A stretch of 64,000 nucleotides of DNA, from the NCBI GenBank assembly GCA_964247055.1, contig OZ176055.1, positions 9,548,001-9,612,000 of the forward strand. Reading direction: 5' to 3'. This DNA comes from Paragordius varius. Its lineage: Eukaryota > Nematomorpha. The translations under genes and the position numbers were made by a program. The notes beneath the pieces were generated by a model. That model saw only the letters and a program-made list of their open reading frames with translations, was not told where the DNA came from and did no database searches. Every line of letters begins with the position of its first letter. Positions within the stretch are counted from its first letter, which is position 1. Positions 11,210-23,658 of this stretch are shown in pieces.

Positions 11210-12940
11210 AATTGAACTCTACGTTAAGGTTAATATATTAAGGTCATATATTCACTTCATTACAAATTTAGGGACACTACCTGGTGATACCTACCATTAT
11301 TTATCCATCTTACATTTAATATAAAATTTTTAAATTTCTGGTTTAATACTGTATTTTATTGGAAATTGAGACAGACAATTTTTTTTATTGTAATTGGATT
11401 TTCAATCCCATTTATATAAGCAGGCACTGGGTAAACTGGTGAATTTTATATAAATTTGAAAAAAATGAACATATTTATGAACAATTTTAGCAAGAGGCAT
11501 ATGATCAAACAAATTTCTTTAACAAGATAAAATTGTTGAACCATTAATAGGGCACTTATAATGTGTTGAAGTAGAAACTACTGTTGCGAACACAAACGCA
11601 CCTAGATAATTAGTTATAACACTTTATGATACACGTAGTTCATATTATTAATTGTATCTTCAAGCAAAATAGTCAGTATATAAATTGAAGTATTGTGATA
11701 TTACACACACATGTTTAATTTTGGTATTGAATAAATGTTTTTGTAATACACTTAACTAACCATTATAGTGTTAACGGCTAATTTTAAGAAAAGCGTTTAC
11801 GCTTCTATTAACATATCCTTTTCATCTATATTTTTAGTGATTATACCTTTGAAAGATGTTAAATGATACATTACATTATATTTATGTATATATTGGGTGT
11901 CGAATTTAGAAAAAATATTATCACATTTTAGTTTTTAAGATAGGGAAACTTATTAGTTATCAGAAACCGAAATATCTTTGGGAATATTTCTGTTATAAAT
12001 TATACACAATCTTATTTTTTGACTTCAATAGGTAGGGAACGCGAATTGCAAGTGAAGTGCTAAGTAATACAGGCTTTTTAAAAAGTAACATTTAAATAAA
12101 ATTATATTTTTCCGCAATCACTTTTTTTTACTAAATCTGATTTTTTTGCATTTTGCCGCTCTTGGAAATGTCGAATATTATCAAATCGAATATTATCAAA
12201 ACACAAGTTTATAACATTCTCTGTTTCCAATACCCAAAAAATAAAAATATTTGGAAAAATTATTATTAAAAAACGATATAAGGAAAATAGATTCTACCCA
12301 AAGGGGACTCTATTCATTTTTCCAGTAACTTCCAGACATGGATGTAAAAGTTGGACAAAAAGACAATAAATATGGCATTTGAAAGGACCTGTCTGCATAT
12401 TTATAGGGTGGACATAGCTACAAAAATCCTAGCGAACTTACAATTTTTAAAAACATCGATCTTTAGGGACTTGAGAATAAAAGCAACACAATATAGATGT
12501 GTTTGATGTAGTGATTATTATAATTAAATTTTGTATTATCTAAATTATTTCTCTCCCTATAATATCGAGAGTATCGGGACAAATCATAACAATTTTTGTT
12601 GGCTTTTTTATCGATAATTACGTTAACTATAACGTGAACTGGCATGAAAATACTGTTTAAAGGGTAATACAAATATTTGCGAATACCCAATTTTTGGCAT
12701 CGCGTCAAACATAAAAAACATGCCTAATTAATAGACATAGATGGTTACAAGTTTTGAAGGTCACATTGACATTATTATAAATGTTATAGGTGTGATATTA
12801 ACGATTAATTGCAATTAATTATCTACTATCTCGCTCTTATTTTGTTCTGCTACTTTAATTCGGGAAGAATTTGAGAAACATAATTATATTGTAATGTTAT
12901 CAAGCCTAATAAAACACACACACGTTATCAGAAAATAAAC
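11210..12940. other. Intergenic, nothing recognised
   Basis: AT-rich DNA between the serpin A promoter block and the inverted-repeat element at 12945. I see no convincing exon, RNA gene or repeat family here. Confidence 0.45.
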
Positions 12941-12944
12941 CATT

Positions 12945-14085
12945 TGCATTCAAGAGTGTCCTTCAATAATTTATTCAAGTTAGTCCTTGAACATTTCAAA
13001 AGTGTTATTAAACACACTAAGTTGGTCCTTTAACTTTTCTAAATAGTCAACATTTCAAATTTTCCCTAACATTTATATTTTGCCTATAACTTTTAAAACT
13101 ATATACATTTTATCCTATTTTTTGATCAAATATATTTATATATCTTTAAATATTAAATTATTGCTTCACCTTTAAGGCAAGTCACAATACGAAGAATTTG
13201 AATATCTTCAAAGTATTTAAGGTATCAGGCTGAATTTTAAGACATACTTTCTTTAGCCTTTTAAGTTAATACATTTATTTTTATGATATATCATTAAAGC
13301 TGTTGTTCTTCAGTGTTGAAGGTAGCTGATTTGAGATATGTTTTTATTGCTGTTTTCCAATTGTTTCTATTTTCCGCAAACATGTAAAATGTAAAAAAGC
13401 TCTTATAAATTTTTTGACGCCATTTTTTCCTTTAGATTTTTTATAATCGGTACAATAGTCAAATAAACGTATACTATAGTTAGATGTAAATAATTAACTT
13501 TAATAAAATTTCATGTTGCATTTTACCAGCAAAATGATATTTACTGAAAATTAGCTGTTTAATTCAATCGTGTTTTGGAGCCCCAATTTTAACCTCTACA
13601 AGTTACAAAATAAGATATAAAAACTTTTTATCTAAGTAAGGACAATGTTTTATAATCAAATTTTATCAAAAATAACTTTCAAAACAGTTCAGGGATTTAA
13701 AACTGCCACAATATTTCATCGCGGACAAAAAATGAAAGATCGAAGTGTAATTATCCTTTTTTTATTCAAAAACAGTTCTTAAATATTTATTTTGATTTCA
13801 AATATAATAAAACTAATTAAAAAATAAGTTTTCCAGGTTATGTTGCAAATGGTTAATTTATAAAATTTTATTGGAGGAAAAAAATAAAAACAATAAAGTT
13901 ATTTGATTAAAAATGAACAATAAAAAATAACAGAAATTATGGTTATCTCAAAGCAAATGTTTAAGGGCCAACTTTAAGTGTTTTTAGACCAACTTGAAAT
14001 GTTGAAGGACTGATTTGACATGTTCCACCATCTTGTGTTTAAAAACCAACTTTAGGAGACACCCTCTAAGTGCAAATATATAAAT
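12945..14085. mobile_element. Large inverted-repeat element with subterminal repeats
   Basis: The left end (TTGCATTCAAGAGTGTCCTT, then repeated AGTTGGTCCTT and CCTTGAACATTTCAA motifs) is mirrored by the right end (GTTGAAGGACTGATTTGAC, CCAACTTTAGGAGACACCCT, AAGTGCAAATATATAAA). The arms are roughly 130 bp and diverged. The layout, with several short subterminal repeats behind the ends, resembles an enlarged relative of MITE family A. The interior contains a family C repeat at 13170-13650. There is no transposase frame. Confidence 0.6.
13170..13650 (+). repeat. Dispersed repeat family C, copy 1
   Basis: It shares TGAATATCTTCAAAG, TACTTTCTTTAGCCTTTTAA, GACGCCATTTTTTCC, GTTGCATTTTACCAGCAAAA and CAATCGTGTTTTGGAGCCCC with copies at 59700-60010 and in both arms of 63190-64000. 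It is nested in the larger element 12945-14085. It has no coding potential. Confidence 0.6.
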
Positions 14086-14089
14086 ATTT

Positions 14090-15890
14090 TGTCAATTTAG
14101 GACTCGTTTATTTGGAAAATCAAAGGTTTAGATTATCGAGGACAGAGTTTATAAGGATGAATGCAGCCCTGAAATTTTCAAAACCCATGTTTAAGTGTTA
14201 AAATTATCGAAGGTTTGATAAAAATTATCAGAATTATGTTTTATGAAATATGATATCAAGTCATATAAATGAACAAGCTATTATTTTTATATTATTGCAA
14301 TATATATTATTGCAAAATCTAATTTCCAAAGTTAAAAAAATGTATAATTATAAATTTAAATAAAACATAAAAGCGTTAATACCTCAAAGTAATTATAAAG
14401 ATATAAAGTTATTCCGATATTGGGCTAAATTTAAAAACGTACATCTGGCATTTTATTTGCGTTAGTATTTTTATAAATTCGTATATATGAAATTATTAAA
14501 ATCTAACTTTGAAATGGTTAACAACCATTTGTCTGTGTTAATATAATTTTGCCGCTACCTTGACCTTTTTTCATTCCAGAATTTTTTTAAAATAAAATCA
14601 AGATTTTTGAATTAAAATTTGTTTAAAAAAATTAAAGGATTTCATGTAATATTAGCATGTATTCATTCCTTATTTTAGGTTTTATGTTTCCTTAAATTTT
14701 TGGTTAATATATTAAAACTAAATTTCCTTTTTTATAATTTTCGTTTAAAACAACGATATTTTGAAGAGAAACCTTTCCATAATTTAAGATTTGAGGAATA
14801 TAAATGCTTATTAATCCCTAAATGCCAAAGAAATTATTTATGAAGATTAAGTAAGTAGCGTATGGATAATTGGAAAAGTATTTGGTTTAATTGGAAAGAA
14901 GCATATAAAACTTACCCATAAAAGTTATTTACATACAACTCTAATGTTTAATAATTATTTTTTAAACAAATATGTAACTTTTAAAAAATTAGTTTATATA
15001 GAAACAAGTCTAAAACGCCACTACAAAAAACACCCCCAATACAGTGAAATATAGAGACAAAAAAATCTTAAATTCTCATACTTCGCAAGTAAAGAGAATA
15101 TTAAAATTAATATATTATGTATGATAAATATAAAAGTAAAAGTTTAAGCTCAAGGCTTTTTTGAAATCAGGCGCTGTTTAGGTGGCACGATATTAAAATA
15201 ACGTGTCTTTGACACAAATTAAAACCTATAAGTTAAATTTTGAATGAATGTTATAGCTGTTTTTATACAGACGAACCCTTTATATAAGTTGATGGTTTAC
15301 TTTGTAAAAACCTCAAAACATGATTTTGAAGCAATTTTTCACCCAATTTATGAGACTTATAAAATAAATAATGGTTTTTTATGTTTTACCTAAATAAATA
15401 TGCATCCAAAAATGGTGATTGTAAATTAAAAAGCGCTTTTAAACGAAAGATTTATATTAAATTCTGATTATCTTGCTAAATTAAAGCTTAAATCCAAACT
15501 GAAATGAAGTAGAGGGAGTGAGAGAGAGAGAGAGATAGCAAAGAGCTTTTTATTAGTCAAACGGTTTTTAATATGCATATAATTTGTGATCATATGCAAG
15601 TATTTTATTTCTTGCATAAACTGCTCTTAATTATGTAAAGTTTAGGGAACAAGCGAAGAATAAACTGTAAACAATAATTAAAGACATAATAAATGCTAAT
15701 TTTGTTGGGCTCATACTTAATTTTTTCTAAAAAATAGATTGTAGCAAAAACCAATCAATTATCTTCATATAAAAGTGAGGTAGCTAAATAGTTATATTCG
15801 TTCGTAACACCAGCTAATGTGTAAATTCATCTATAATGACGTAAATGTATGGCCTATAATAATTGATTCATATTATATGATCAATTTATT
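14090..15890. other. Intergenic, nothing recognised except a GA run
   Basis: AT-rich sequence upstream of serpin B. The only distinct feature is a short (GA)n tract at about 15518-15536. No exon or repeat family was identified. Confidence 0.4.
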
Positions 15891-15909
15891 TAGGCAAGTT
15901 TAGTGGTGT

Positions 15910-16050
15910 TTGGCTTGATGCCAGAAATTATGGGTATAGCAAATATTTGTAAAAGAGGCTAAAAAAATATTATATCTTTTTACCTTAAGGTACGTAACAG
16001 TGCCAATTAACGCAGGTAGATTTGACAAAATAAATATTGATTTTAATCAC
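15910..16050 (+). promoter_or_regulatory. Conserved upstream block of serpin B
   Basis: It contains GTTTGGCTTGATGCCA, TATTATATCTTTTTACCTTA, TACGTAACAGTGCCAATTAA plus CGCA (15991-16014) and ATATTGATTTTAATCAC. The 24-bp core is identical to that upstream of serpin A. A TATA-like TTTATAAGG follows at 16084. Confidence 0.7.
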
Positions 16051-16131
16051 TCTCTGCGCTCGAAAAAAACGTTTTAAGGAATATTTATAAGGACTGAAAA
16101 AAGAAGGTTTTAATAAAATTTTTTTGTCGCC

Positions 16132-18247
16132 ATGCAATATATCCTTGCAATCATATTTTTTAGTGTGTTAGTGTTGGGACAATTGAGTTTAAATGTTAAT
16201 ACTTTGGTTACCAAAAATTTTATCAAAGAATACGAGTTAATTAAAATGGTGATCAATCCCTATAATCACAATGCTGGCTCTGTATTTTCTCCGCTTATGT
16301 TGGCTCTTTCCTTGGGAGTCTTACAAAAAGCATCAAATTGTTCTTTACCAGTCTACAAATACATTGTTCAAAAACCAAAAATCAATCCTGCATATAAAAG
16401 CAAACTTCTAAACGAGCTATACATAAAGAATGATGTAACCAAATATAGAAAAGCATTTGAGAGTGATGTTATGACTAAGTATGGGGCATCCTTGATATCT
16501 ATCAAGCCTAGCATAACACCCAAACAAATAAAAACATTTATCAATTCCCGAGTACTTCGCTTCACCAAAGTTAACGATGCCATAACTGATAATATAACAA
16601 CCGATTATCATGCTTTGATGGTTAATTCGATATATCTCACAAGTGGTTGGAAGGAGTTTGATCGATCAAAGTATAAATTTGGATTGTGTTAATAATTTGT
16701 TTTGAAATTATATTTAATATTTTTTATTCAATTTAAGAGTACAGTAGGAATAAGTACATCGTTTAGTTTTTTATTAAATATTAAAAAATTAACATGCAGT
16801 ATATAGTATAATTATTGGCTAATAAAGTACATAAATCAAGAGAAAATACAATAGCTCTTGAAACTGTAATTTATGAAAAAACTAGCAATGTTTACCTACT
16901 CATACTGTATTATTGCATTTTTTTTGTATTTTTCTGTGTGTGTATGTGTAGGAACATAATAGAAACTTTTCATGGAAGATATATGCCTGTCACAACTACA
17001 TTCATGGTTGATGAGAAACGGGCGGTCCGTATTTATAATTCTACAGCTCTCCAACTAACCATCATAAGTTTAGATCTTGCAGGTGATATGAGTTTAATTA
17101 TTACTTTCCCATATGTAAACCGCCAGCGTGATGTCAATAGGCATATAAAATATTCGGATGAACTCGCCAAATTACCCAAGAATACAAGCGTTGTAAAATT
17201 TGCTATGCCTTACCTAAGACAGGAGTCAAACTTTTTACCGGATCTCTTGACTAATTTCATAGATTGCAAAAAGTAAGGTTGTCAAAAATTTTAATTACAA
17301 TTATGTTGATAATGAAACGAATATTTTAACTTAAAAGATAGATCATTAAAATATTGTTTAAGAAATTATATAAAATGGTCTCTTAATAAAAATCTTTTTT
17401 TCACAAACCGCAGTCCACGGGTCGCATACAGCCCTAAAAGTGCTTTTTATGGCCATGAATTATTTATAAATTATTTGATGTATTTATTTTTCGTAGGAAT
17501 ATCTACAAATGTGTCATACAGCTATTATATGGTGCACGGCCTTTGAGACGAGATATATTTATTTAAGTTTTATTTAATTTTGATTGATTCGTAAGTACAC
17601 GAAAGCGAAAGGGGCATTTCACAAATTACCACTAATTTTAGCATATACTTCAAAAAAACAATTTTAAACTAGTAATATGTATGTAACTTTAATATTTTAT
17701 TCTAAGTAAGTTAGTGGTATTACCAAGAAATTTTAAAGGCCGCAAAAAAATGCATTTTGTCTTAAGTTTAAGGGCTATCCACCATGTAATACCGATAAAA
17801 AATTTTGTAGCTATTTGATACATTTCCAGATATTTGTATAAATAAATTAAAATTCAATAAATAATTGGGGGCTATAAAAAGGCATCATCGCGTTTGGCCC
17901 GCGCGATGCATAGTGCAAATCACCTCAAATGCAAAATTATATTGTTTAACAAAACTTTTTATAATTTGGAATTGACAAATGCAATACCTATAAACTATTT
18001 CCACCTGTTATTATATAGCTCTTTAACGAAAATTTTGAAGGGCAAGCATGCATATAACCTTGACATGTGGAATCATAAAACCAAAATTGATTTGACAGAA
18101 CGGGGATTGAACGCTGAATATTTTAGATCTAATCCAATCCCAACAAACTTTACTGATGGAATCATACTGAATAGACCATTCGATTACATGATTGTGCTAA
18201 AAAGTACTGGGCATATACCTTACTTTGGAAGATATCTTTTTCCATAA
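16132..18247 (+). CDS. Secreted serpin B
   Basis: Exons 16132-16670, 16952-17272 and 18019-18247 splice in phase at GT-AG sites to give 362 residues. The signal peptide is MQYILAIIFFSVLVLGQLSL. Serpin hallmarks are SVFSPLMLALSLGVLQKAS, LMVNSIYLTSGWKEFDRSK, AVRIYNSTALQLTIISLDLA, KFAMPYLRQESNFLPDLL and the C-terminal ILNRPFDYMIVLKSTGHIPY followed by FGRYLFP. Residue for residue it parallels serpin A, with the same intron phases. The hinge and loop region is TERGLNAEYFRSNPIPTNF, which again lacks the small residues needed for loop insertion. The reactive loops of the two paralogues are almost the same, so there is no sign of the fast loop diversification common in inhibitory serpin families. Likely a secreted protein; its target is unknown. 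Confidence 0.93.
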
Positions 18248-18339
18248 ATATTATCATATTTGAAGTGTATTATTCATTGCATCTTATAGTTTGCCTCACA
18301 AAGGTGATTAAAAAAATAAATTTAACATTTGAATACGAG

Positions 18340-18420
18340 ACATTCATTTCAGCCCTCCGATCCAAATTAGGGTCTTTTGAAACCCCAGGCCTCTTTAAAA
18401 TCATACTTCTAAAAATATGG
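18340..18420 (-). repeat. Family B end fragment
   Basis: GACATTCATTTCAGCCCTCC, AGGGTCTTTTGAAACCCCAG and GCCTCTTTAAAAT match the complement of the family B right end. It is an isolated tail without the rest of the element. Confidence 0.45.
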
Positions 18421-18954
18421 AACAAATTAAAACCATTGTAAAATTTTAATTTATACATTGATGCACTGACATATTAAAAAAGTTTGATTTAAAAAAAACT
18501 TCTTATTTTACTTATTGGCTTAATATGATTTTTATTATGATAAAAGCATATAATTAAAATTGGACCAGTTTCTTTCATTAGTTATTTAAAATATCATCAT
18601 AAATATAGTATGGAGTCCCTAGATACCCCAATGGGGTAACTGGAGTATTTTGATATTGCATTAATATAATATCCGAAGTTTTATAAGAAGTACATAATTC
18701 AAAGGCTATTGAACCAAACATGATTCATGTGAGGTAGTTTGAATTTTTACTCAAAAAATAAAGGAAACATCAAAAATAAAATATATAAAGTATTTTTCTG
18801 GGTGTTATAATTTATATTAAAATGCAAACGACTCCAAATAGTATTCCGCACATCCTGACACTTTCTAGTCGCATTTATTTGTTATTACAGTAAATTTATA
18901 TCTGTACACCGTTTTTATAACCATTTTATATAAATTATGTGTTGTAAGTAGGGT

Positions 18955-19593
18955 TGTGCATTAGACCGCTTTTTCAAAGAAGTCCGGTCAGACCCAGTCA
19001 GACCATGGTCATGACCACTTTTTACCTAAGTAAATACCATGCGAAATTGGATTATGAAAACAATGTTCGAACGACACTTGCGTTACACTAAAACAATGTC
19101 ATGTTTTTTTCTTAAAAGTTGGTATTATACATTTTTTTATATTTATTATTTACAAATTTAATCAATCAAATTTAATCAAGATTTATTTCAAATAAATTTT
19201 GCCACTAGGGCTTTCTAAATCTTCAAATACATAGTTTTTAATATTGGATATTTCAAATAAAATTTTACCTAGTTTGTTTTAAACTTTCTTTCATCATTGA
19301 AATTATAAAATGTTGTCAAAATATTGGTTTACATATATGAAATAATTGCATATTTTGCATAACTGGAATGGTAATGTTATTAAGATGCATGTTTAACAAT
19401 TTTATATTGTTAAATAAGCATTTTTAAATATTTGATTTCTATATTTTTAAAAAATATATTAAAAAACAATAAAAATTACGATCTCTCTTTCAAAAAAAAT
19501 TTACCGGCAATTTTTTGACTGTTTTTTGAAATGACCATGGTCAAAAAATAATTAGTCACTGACCTGGTCATGACTTGATCAGCACAACCCTAG
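18955..19593. mobile_element. TIR element family F (hAT-like ends)
   Basis: It begins TAGGGTTGTGC and ends GCACAACCCTA, an 11-bp perfect terminal inverted repeat. Behind it lie further mirrored motifs (GACCATGGTCATGACC on the left; GACCATGGTC and GTCACTGACCTGGTCATGAC on the right). It is 639 bp with no transposase frame, so non-autonomous. A truncated relative is at 54074-54350. The ends resemble hAT termini, but I see no clean 8-bp target duplication. Confidence 0.7.
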
Positions 19594-20684
19594 TTAAGTA
19601 ATAGGGTAAAACTTTTAAAATCTTAACCATCATTAATAAGAAGGTGTAGTTTTGGACGGTTTTTTATTTTACGATTATATTAATTTATTACTAAAAATGA
19701 ATACATATCAATTATGGACATATATAATTTGCAATGAGAGCCTTATGAAAAAAATATTTGTTTAAAGACGAAAAATCTTTTGATATGAGATAAAAGATTT
19801 TTTGTATCATGTGCCTAAAAGGCTAAAGCATATTTTGAATTTAAAATAACTAAAAATATTTTTTCAATATTTAAATTAAAGATCTTGCTTGGAGTATAAA
19901 ACGACCCCTGTCATATGTAATGATCAATAATATTTATTATTGAACTTATTTTAATGGAACTTAAATTTGAAAACAAAAAAATGTTTTTTTAAAAATTAGC
20001 CCATTAAAGATAAATATTTGAGACTTTAAGAGACCAAATCTAAAATATTTAAATAAAAACATTGTTTTGTGTCATAATTTATAAATATTTTGATATAATC
20101 TTTTGGTATGAAGCATCTGTCTTTCACACCCAATGCAATTTTTCCATATGAAGCCATGACAACAAAAGTGGTAATATTTAAAAATCACATGTAGCTCCAA
20201 AACCAAAAGTACCATGTAATTCTTGGTGTATATTCTAAATATATATTTATCAAGATATTTTTTATACCCTCTGATTTTGTCCATTATATATAAATACTTA
20301 AGCAATGTAAAAAACGGTCTATCCTCTTTAACACCTTTGCACGGCGTCCGAAATTGGGGGTTATGAAGATGACTTGATAATATATATACTGATGAGAAAA
20401 TATATCAGGACTATTAAGGTGCTTTTGGTTCGTAATCTTAATTAAAGCGTTTTACCATAGGTGCCTGTCCTGACAGTGCCCGACCGAATATATTTTTTGC
20501 TATCAATGTAAACCTTGACTCATCCAAATAATAGATATATCAATAGTATACCGTTCACAAGACAGGCACACTCAAATCGTTTCTGAATAACCAGCGAGGA
20601 ATTGCGCTGTTGAGGTTTCAAAATACACCTTTTGCGCGTATAGGTGATTATTTTAAATATTTTATACAAAGTATTTTTAAGATA
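19594..20684. other. Intergenic, short repeat motifs only
   Basis: Mostly unremarkable AT-rich DNA. GCCTAAAAGGCTAAAGCATA near 19812 belongs to repeat family C (reverse sense). GGTGCTTTTGGTT near 20419 is the complement of a short motif recurring at several other sites. Confidence 0.4.
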
Positions 20685-21111
20685 TTATGTATTCTGTTGA
20701 CAATTTATTAGAATCTCGACAGTCAATTCACAATCACTATCAAGATTTTTTGACGTGCCTGCTAGACATTTATTGCATTTCGATTTCCTACCCTTTTTCA
20801 ATGGCTCTTTCTTAATCCCCAGAGTCATGCTTTGTCCTATAGCATTTATGGAAGCTATAGACATGTCTAAATCATCCACAAAATGACGAGACGATAATTT
20901 ATAATTTGGGATTCCCGAAAATTTTGTAGGCGTTAGCCTTTTTTCATCTGACCAAAAATGTTATTCTATTTCCTTTTTCCTCTATGTTTAATGAACTTGT
21001 CATATTTTCATTCCCGATTTCTGTCTAGATGAAAAAAAAACCATCGTTACCAGGCACAATAAAATCTTGCGTGTGTCTTATATCTTCGTCAACATAATCT
21101 GAATCTAACAT
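20685..21111 (-). CDS. Unrecognised small spliced gene candidate
   Basis: A three-exon model, 21111-21051, 20997-21020 (read minus) and 20947-20685, has GT-AG introns of 30 and 49 nt and one continuous frame of 115 residues ending in a stop. It begins MLDSDYVDEDIRHTQDFIVP, continues NEKRLTPTKFSGIPNYKLSS, and has a basic patch (KKEPLKKGRKSKCNKC) near the C-terminus. The last exon alone is open for 88 codons. The N-terminus is acidic and there is no signal or membrane segment. I recognise no family. It could also be a decayed gene or transposon fragment; transcript evidence would decide. Confidence 0.33.
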
Positions 21112-21299
21112 TATAAAGGAAAAAAATACCCGCAATACCAGGGTTATCCTAACGAAATCGGATCAAAATGATAATTTAATATAGCATCTATTGTGAATAT
21201 CCCTTTTAAAATCGTTTCCATGTGAAAACAAAAAAATATAAGATAAAAATTACCATTTTATTTTCGATTCCCAACCATTTTATACAATAATATTAAGTA

Positions 21300-22050
21300 T
21301 AGGGTTAGTTGTTATATTTTCATTTTTTACCAAAGATTATTGATACCCTTCCCCCACATTTCTTTTACATTTTTGATGAATTTGATATGATTAAAACCAT
21401 TGGGCTCTTTTCTTTAACAAATAACACACAATTAACAAAAAAAATAAATTTTTGCCACAATAAAAGATTCAAGACTGTAAATTTGAATCTTGAAATGGAT
21501 TCTTTAAAAATAAGGGAACCAACAAAATATTCTGTAAAAAAGCAACCTGGAATATATAGCATTAAGCAAAACCTCCTTTGATATCTCAAAATTTATGGCA
21601 GAAAACATTAAATACTTTATTGAATCGGAATTAGTTAGAAAATTCATTCAGATCGCCCGAAAAAAATGCCCTAAAGAAATGGAAAAGGGTAAATTACTGA
21701 GCCTATAGGTAGATACCATTGTAAGATTTTGAATTAAAAATATATCAGACGATGTGGTCCAAAAAATTAAAAGAAAAATTTCCGATTTAAATTTTCTTTT
21801 ATATCTCTGGATGAAAGCAATGATATATAATTTTTTTTGAAACAATTTTGATTTTGGGGGCATAAAATTAATCCTACATTTATTTTCACAATTATTAATG
21901 TCAAGTATGACATAAAAGTCTTATCTAACTCCATTTTAATTTTGGGCACTGAAAATGTTTTTTTCCGAAATAACCCGCCGTTCAAAAGGGTGGACCCAGG
22001 TTTAAATAAAATGTTGCGCATTAGTTCATTGGTTTTTTTGTTGGGCATTA
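21300..22050 (+). pseudogene. hAT-superfamily transposase relic
   Basis: Broken plus-strand frames contain an ISDDVVQKIKRKISD stretch followed, after a frame shift, by SLDESNDI. This is the pattern of hAT transposases of the ZBED/SCAND3-like kind, where an ISEDV..I..KI segment leads into LDESTD. Upstream, FIESELVRKFIQIA fits the preceding helix, and downstream pieces are open only in short runs. The reading frame is interrupted many times and no end repeats could be fixed. Plain dead DNA transposon. Confidence 0.5.
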
Positions 22051-22880
22051 TTTAATATTGCCCACTGTCTAAAGTATTTTTCATATAGAAAGCATTTTTT
22101 TTATTTTTTATTATTTCAATAATCCAAAATGATTAAAATTTTAGTAATATAATTGAAAGTAATACCGAATTATATCTCTAACTTAAAATAGCTAATATTG
22201 AAAATAAAAAATATGGTTGTCAAAAAATTGTTCGTTATGTCTTAATTAAGTTAATATTTATAACATATCAATTTTTTTAAAAAACTTCAAAATTGCAAGA
22301 GTTTCAACCTTAAACAGTTCATGGCCTTTTTGGTATTAAAATAATTTAATTTACAATTCGTGTATTTATAAGTAATGAAAGGATATTCCTTAATTATTTT
22401 TCAAACAATATTAATATTCCAATTTATAGGTTAGTTTATAAAATTAAATTAATATAATTTTGGGGGAAAATTTATGATCAGCTTTTGTAAAATACATTTT
22501 TGATTATAGTTGGACAGTTTTAATAATATATTTTGAATTTCATTAAAAGAATACTTTTTTACCCTAAAATTATCCGATTCAATGTAAAATAATGCAAAGT
22601 GTTTGCAATAAAACAATATTAATCAGATGTGTCGATTTTAACATTCTTTATATAAAAAAATTTATGTATTTAAAATATTCTTCATAAAAAATTTATGTTT
22701 TATAAGAATGTGATATATGGTGTCATTGTAATGAGAATTGTTTTATGGGATATTGTCGAACTGATGGACAGACGGGGACTTGTTATGAAAAACGAAGAGG
22801 TGAGATACCCTACTTATATGGGTAATTCTTTCTTTCTATTGTTTTTTTATAATTTTTTTTGATACATTGAATTATTTACA
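22051..22880. other. Intergenic, nothing recognised
   Basis: AT-rich DNA without a supported gene, RNA or repeat. Confidence 0.4.
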
Positions 22881-23045
22881 GTATGCATTTTAATGGTTGC
22901 TTATTTCACGCTAGAGTTGGGCAATTTACAACACAGGAATGTATGGAAAAAAATGTGGAAAAACAATTATTTCCTCTTTTTTCCATACACTACTGTGCAA
23001 ATTACCCTACGATAGTGTGAAATAAGCAACCATTAAAATGCATAC
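22881..23045. mobile_element. Hairpin MITE (long inverted repeat)
   Basis: GTATGCATTTTAATGGTTGC TTATTTCAC at the left is mirrored exactly by GTGAAATAAGCAACC ATTAAAATGCATAC at the right; pairing continues with a few mismatches through TTGGGCAATTT and GGAATGTATGGAAAAAA to a small central loop. At 165 bp, almost the whole element can fold into one hairpin. Confidence 0.8.
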
Positions 23046-23658
23046 TTTGGGATTAAATTTTGATGCGATAATTGTTTAATTTAATATGAATGGATAATAT
23101 TTCATTAATTTCTCAATTGTAATTTATACAATATAATTAAAGATAAAGTAGAAGAATGAATTATATCTTCGAAATTCTGTAGAGTAATAAGATTTAAGAG
23201 AATTCCTATAAAATGATGTATGTTTTGCGATTAATGGCAGACATTATACCTGCAAATCGTAACGTTAATTAAAAAGCAATGGTCAACTCGTAAAGATATA
23301 GATATTTTATCAGAAAAAGGCTTTTTATAAAATAAATTCATTTTATCATTAGATGCTTTAACGAGACTCAAATTAGATTTGAGTGTAGTCAAATACCAAA
23401 TCATTACATAAATACAACATTGTTACCAATTAATACGCGGTGCTGTACTCTAAATTGGTGTAACAGAAACTCTAACCTTTATCCTATAGGTATTATTACC
23501 TTTTAATAAAAAATATATTCCAACGATATAAAAAATTTTTATATTAAATTTTTAGAAATCGATATAGCCACTGAAGATTTAGGTTTAATTTACATATAAT
23601 ACATTTTAAATTGTGGAATTATTTTTTACTTATAAACGATTCATTGTTTTAATCATAG
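23046..23658. other. Intergenic or 5' intron of the receptor-like gene
   Basis: No confident exon. A signal-peptide exon for the downstream ectodomain should lie here or further left, but I could not identify it. Confidence 0.35.

Noticed and set aside
18600-18690. Short palindrome CCCTAGATACCCCAATGGGG as a separate element
   Set aside because: It resembles only the inner stem of family B ends and is too short to call on its own.
20380-20425. CTGATGAG near 20391 as a second hammerhead
   Set aside because: No stem II, GAAA box or cleavage site follows; it is a chance match.
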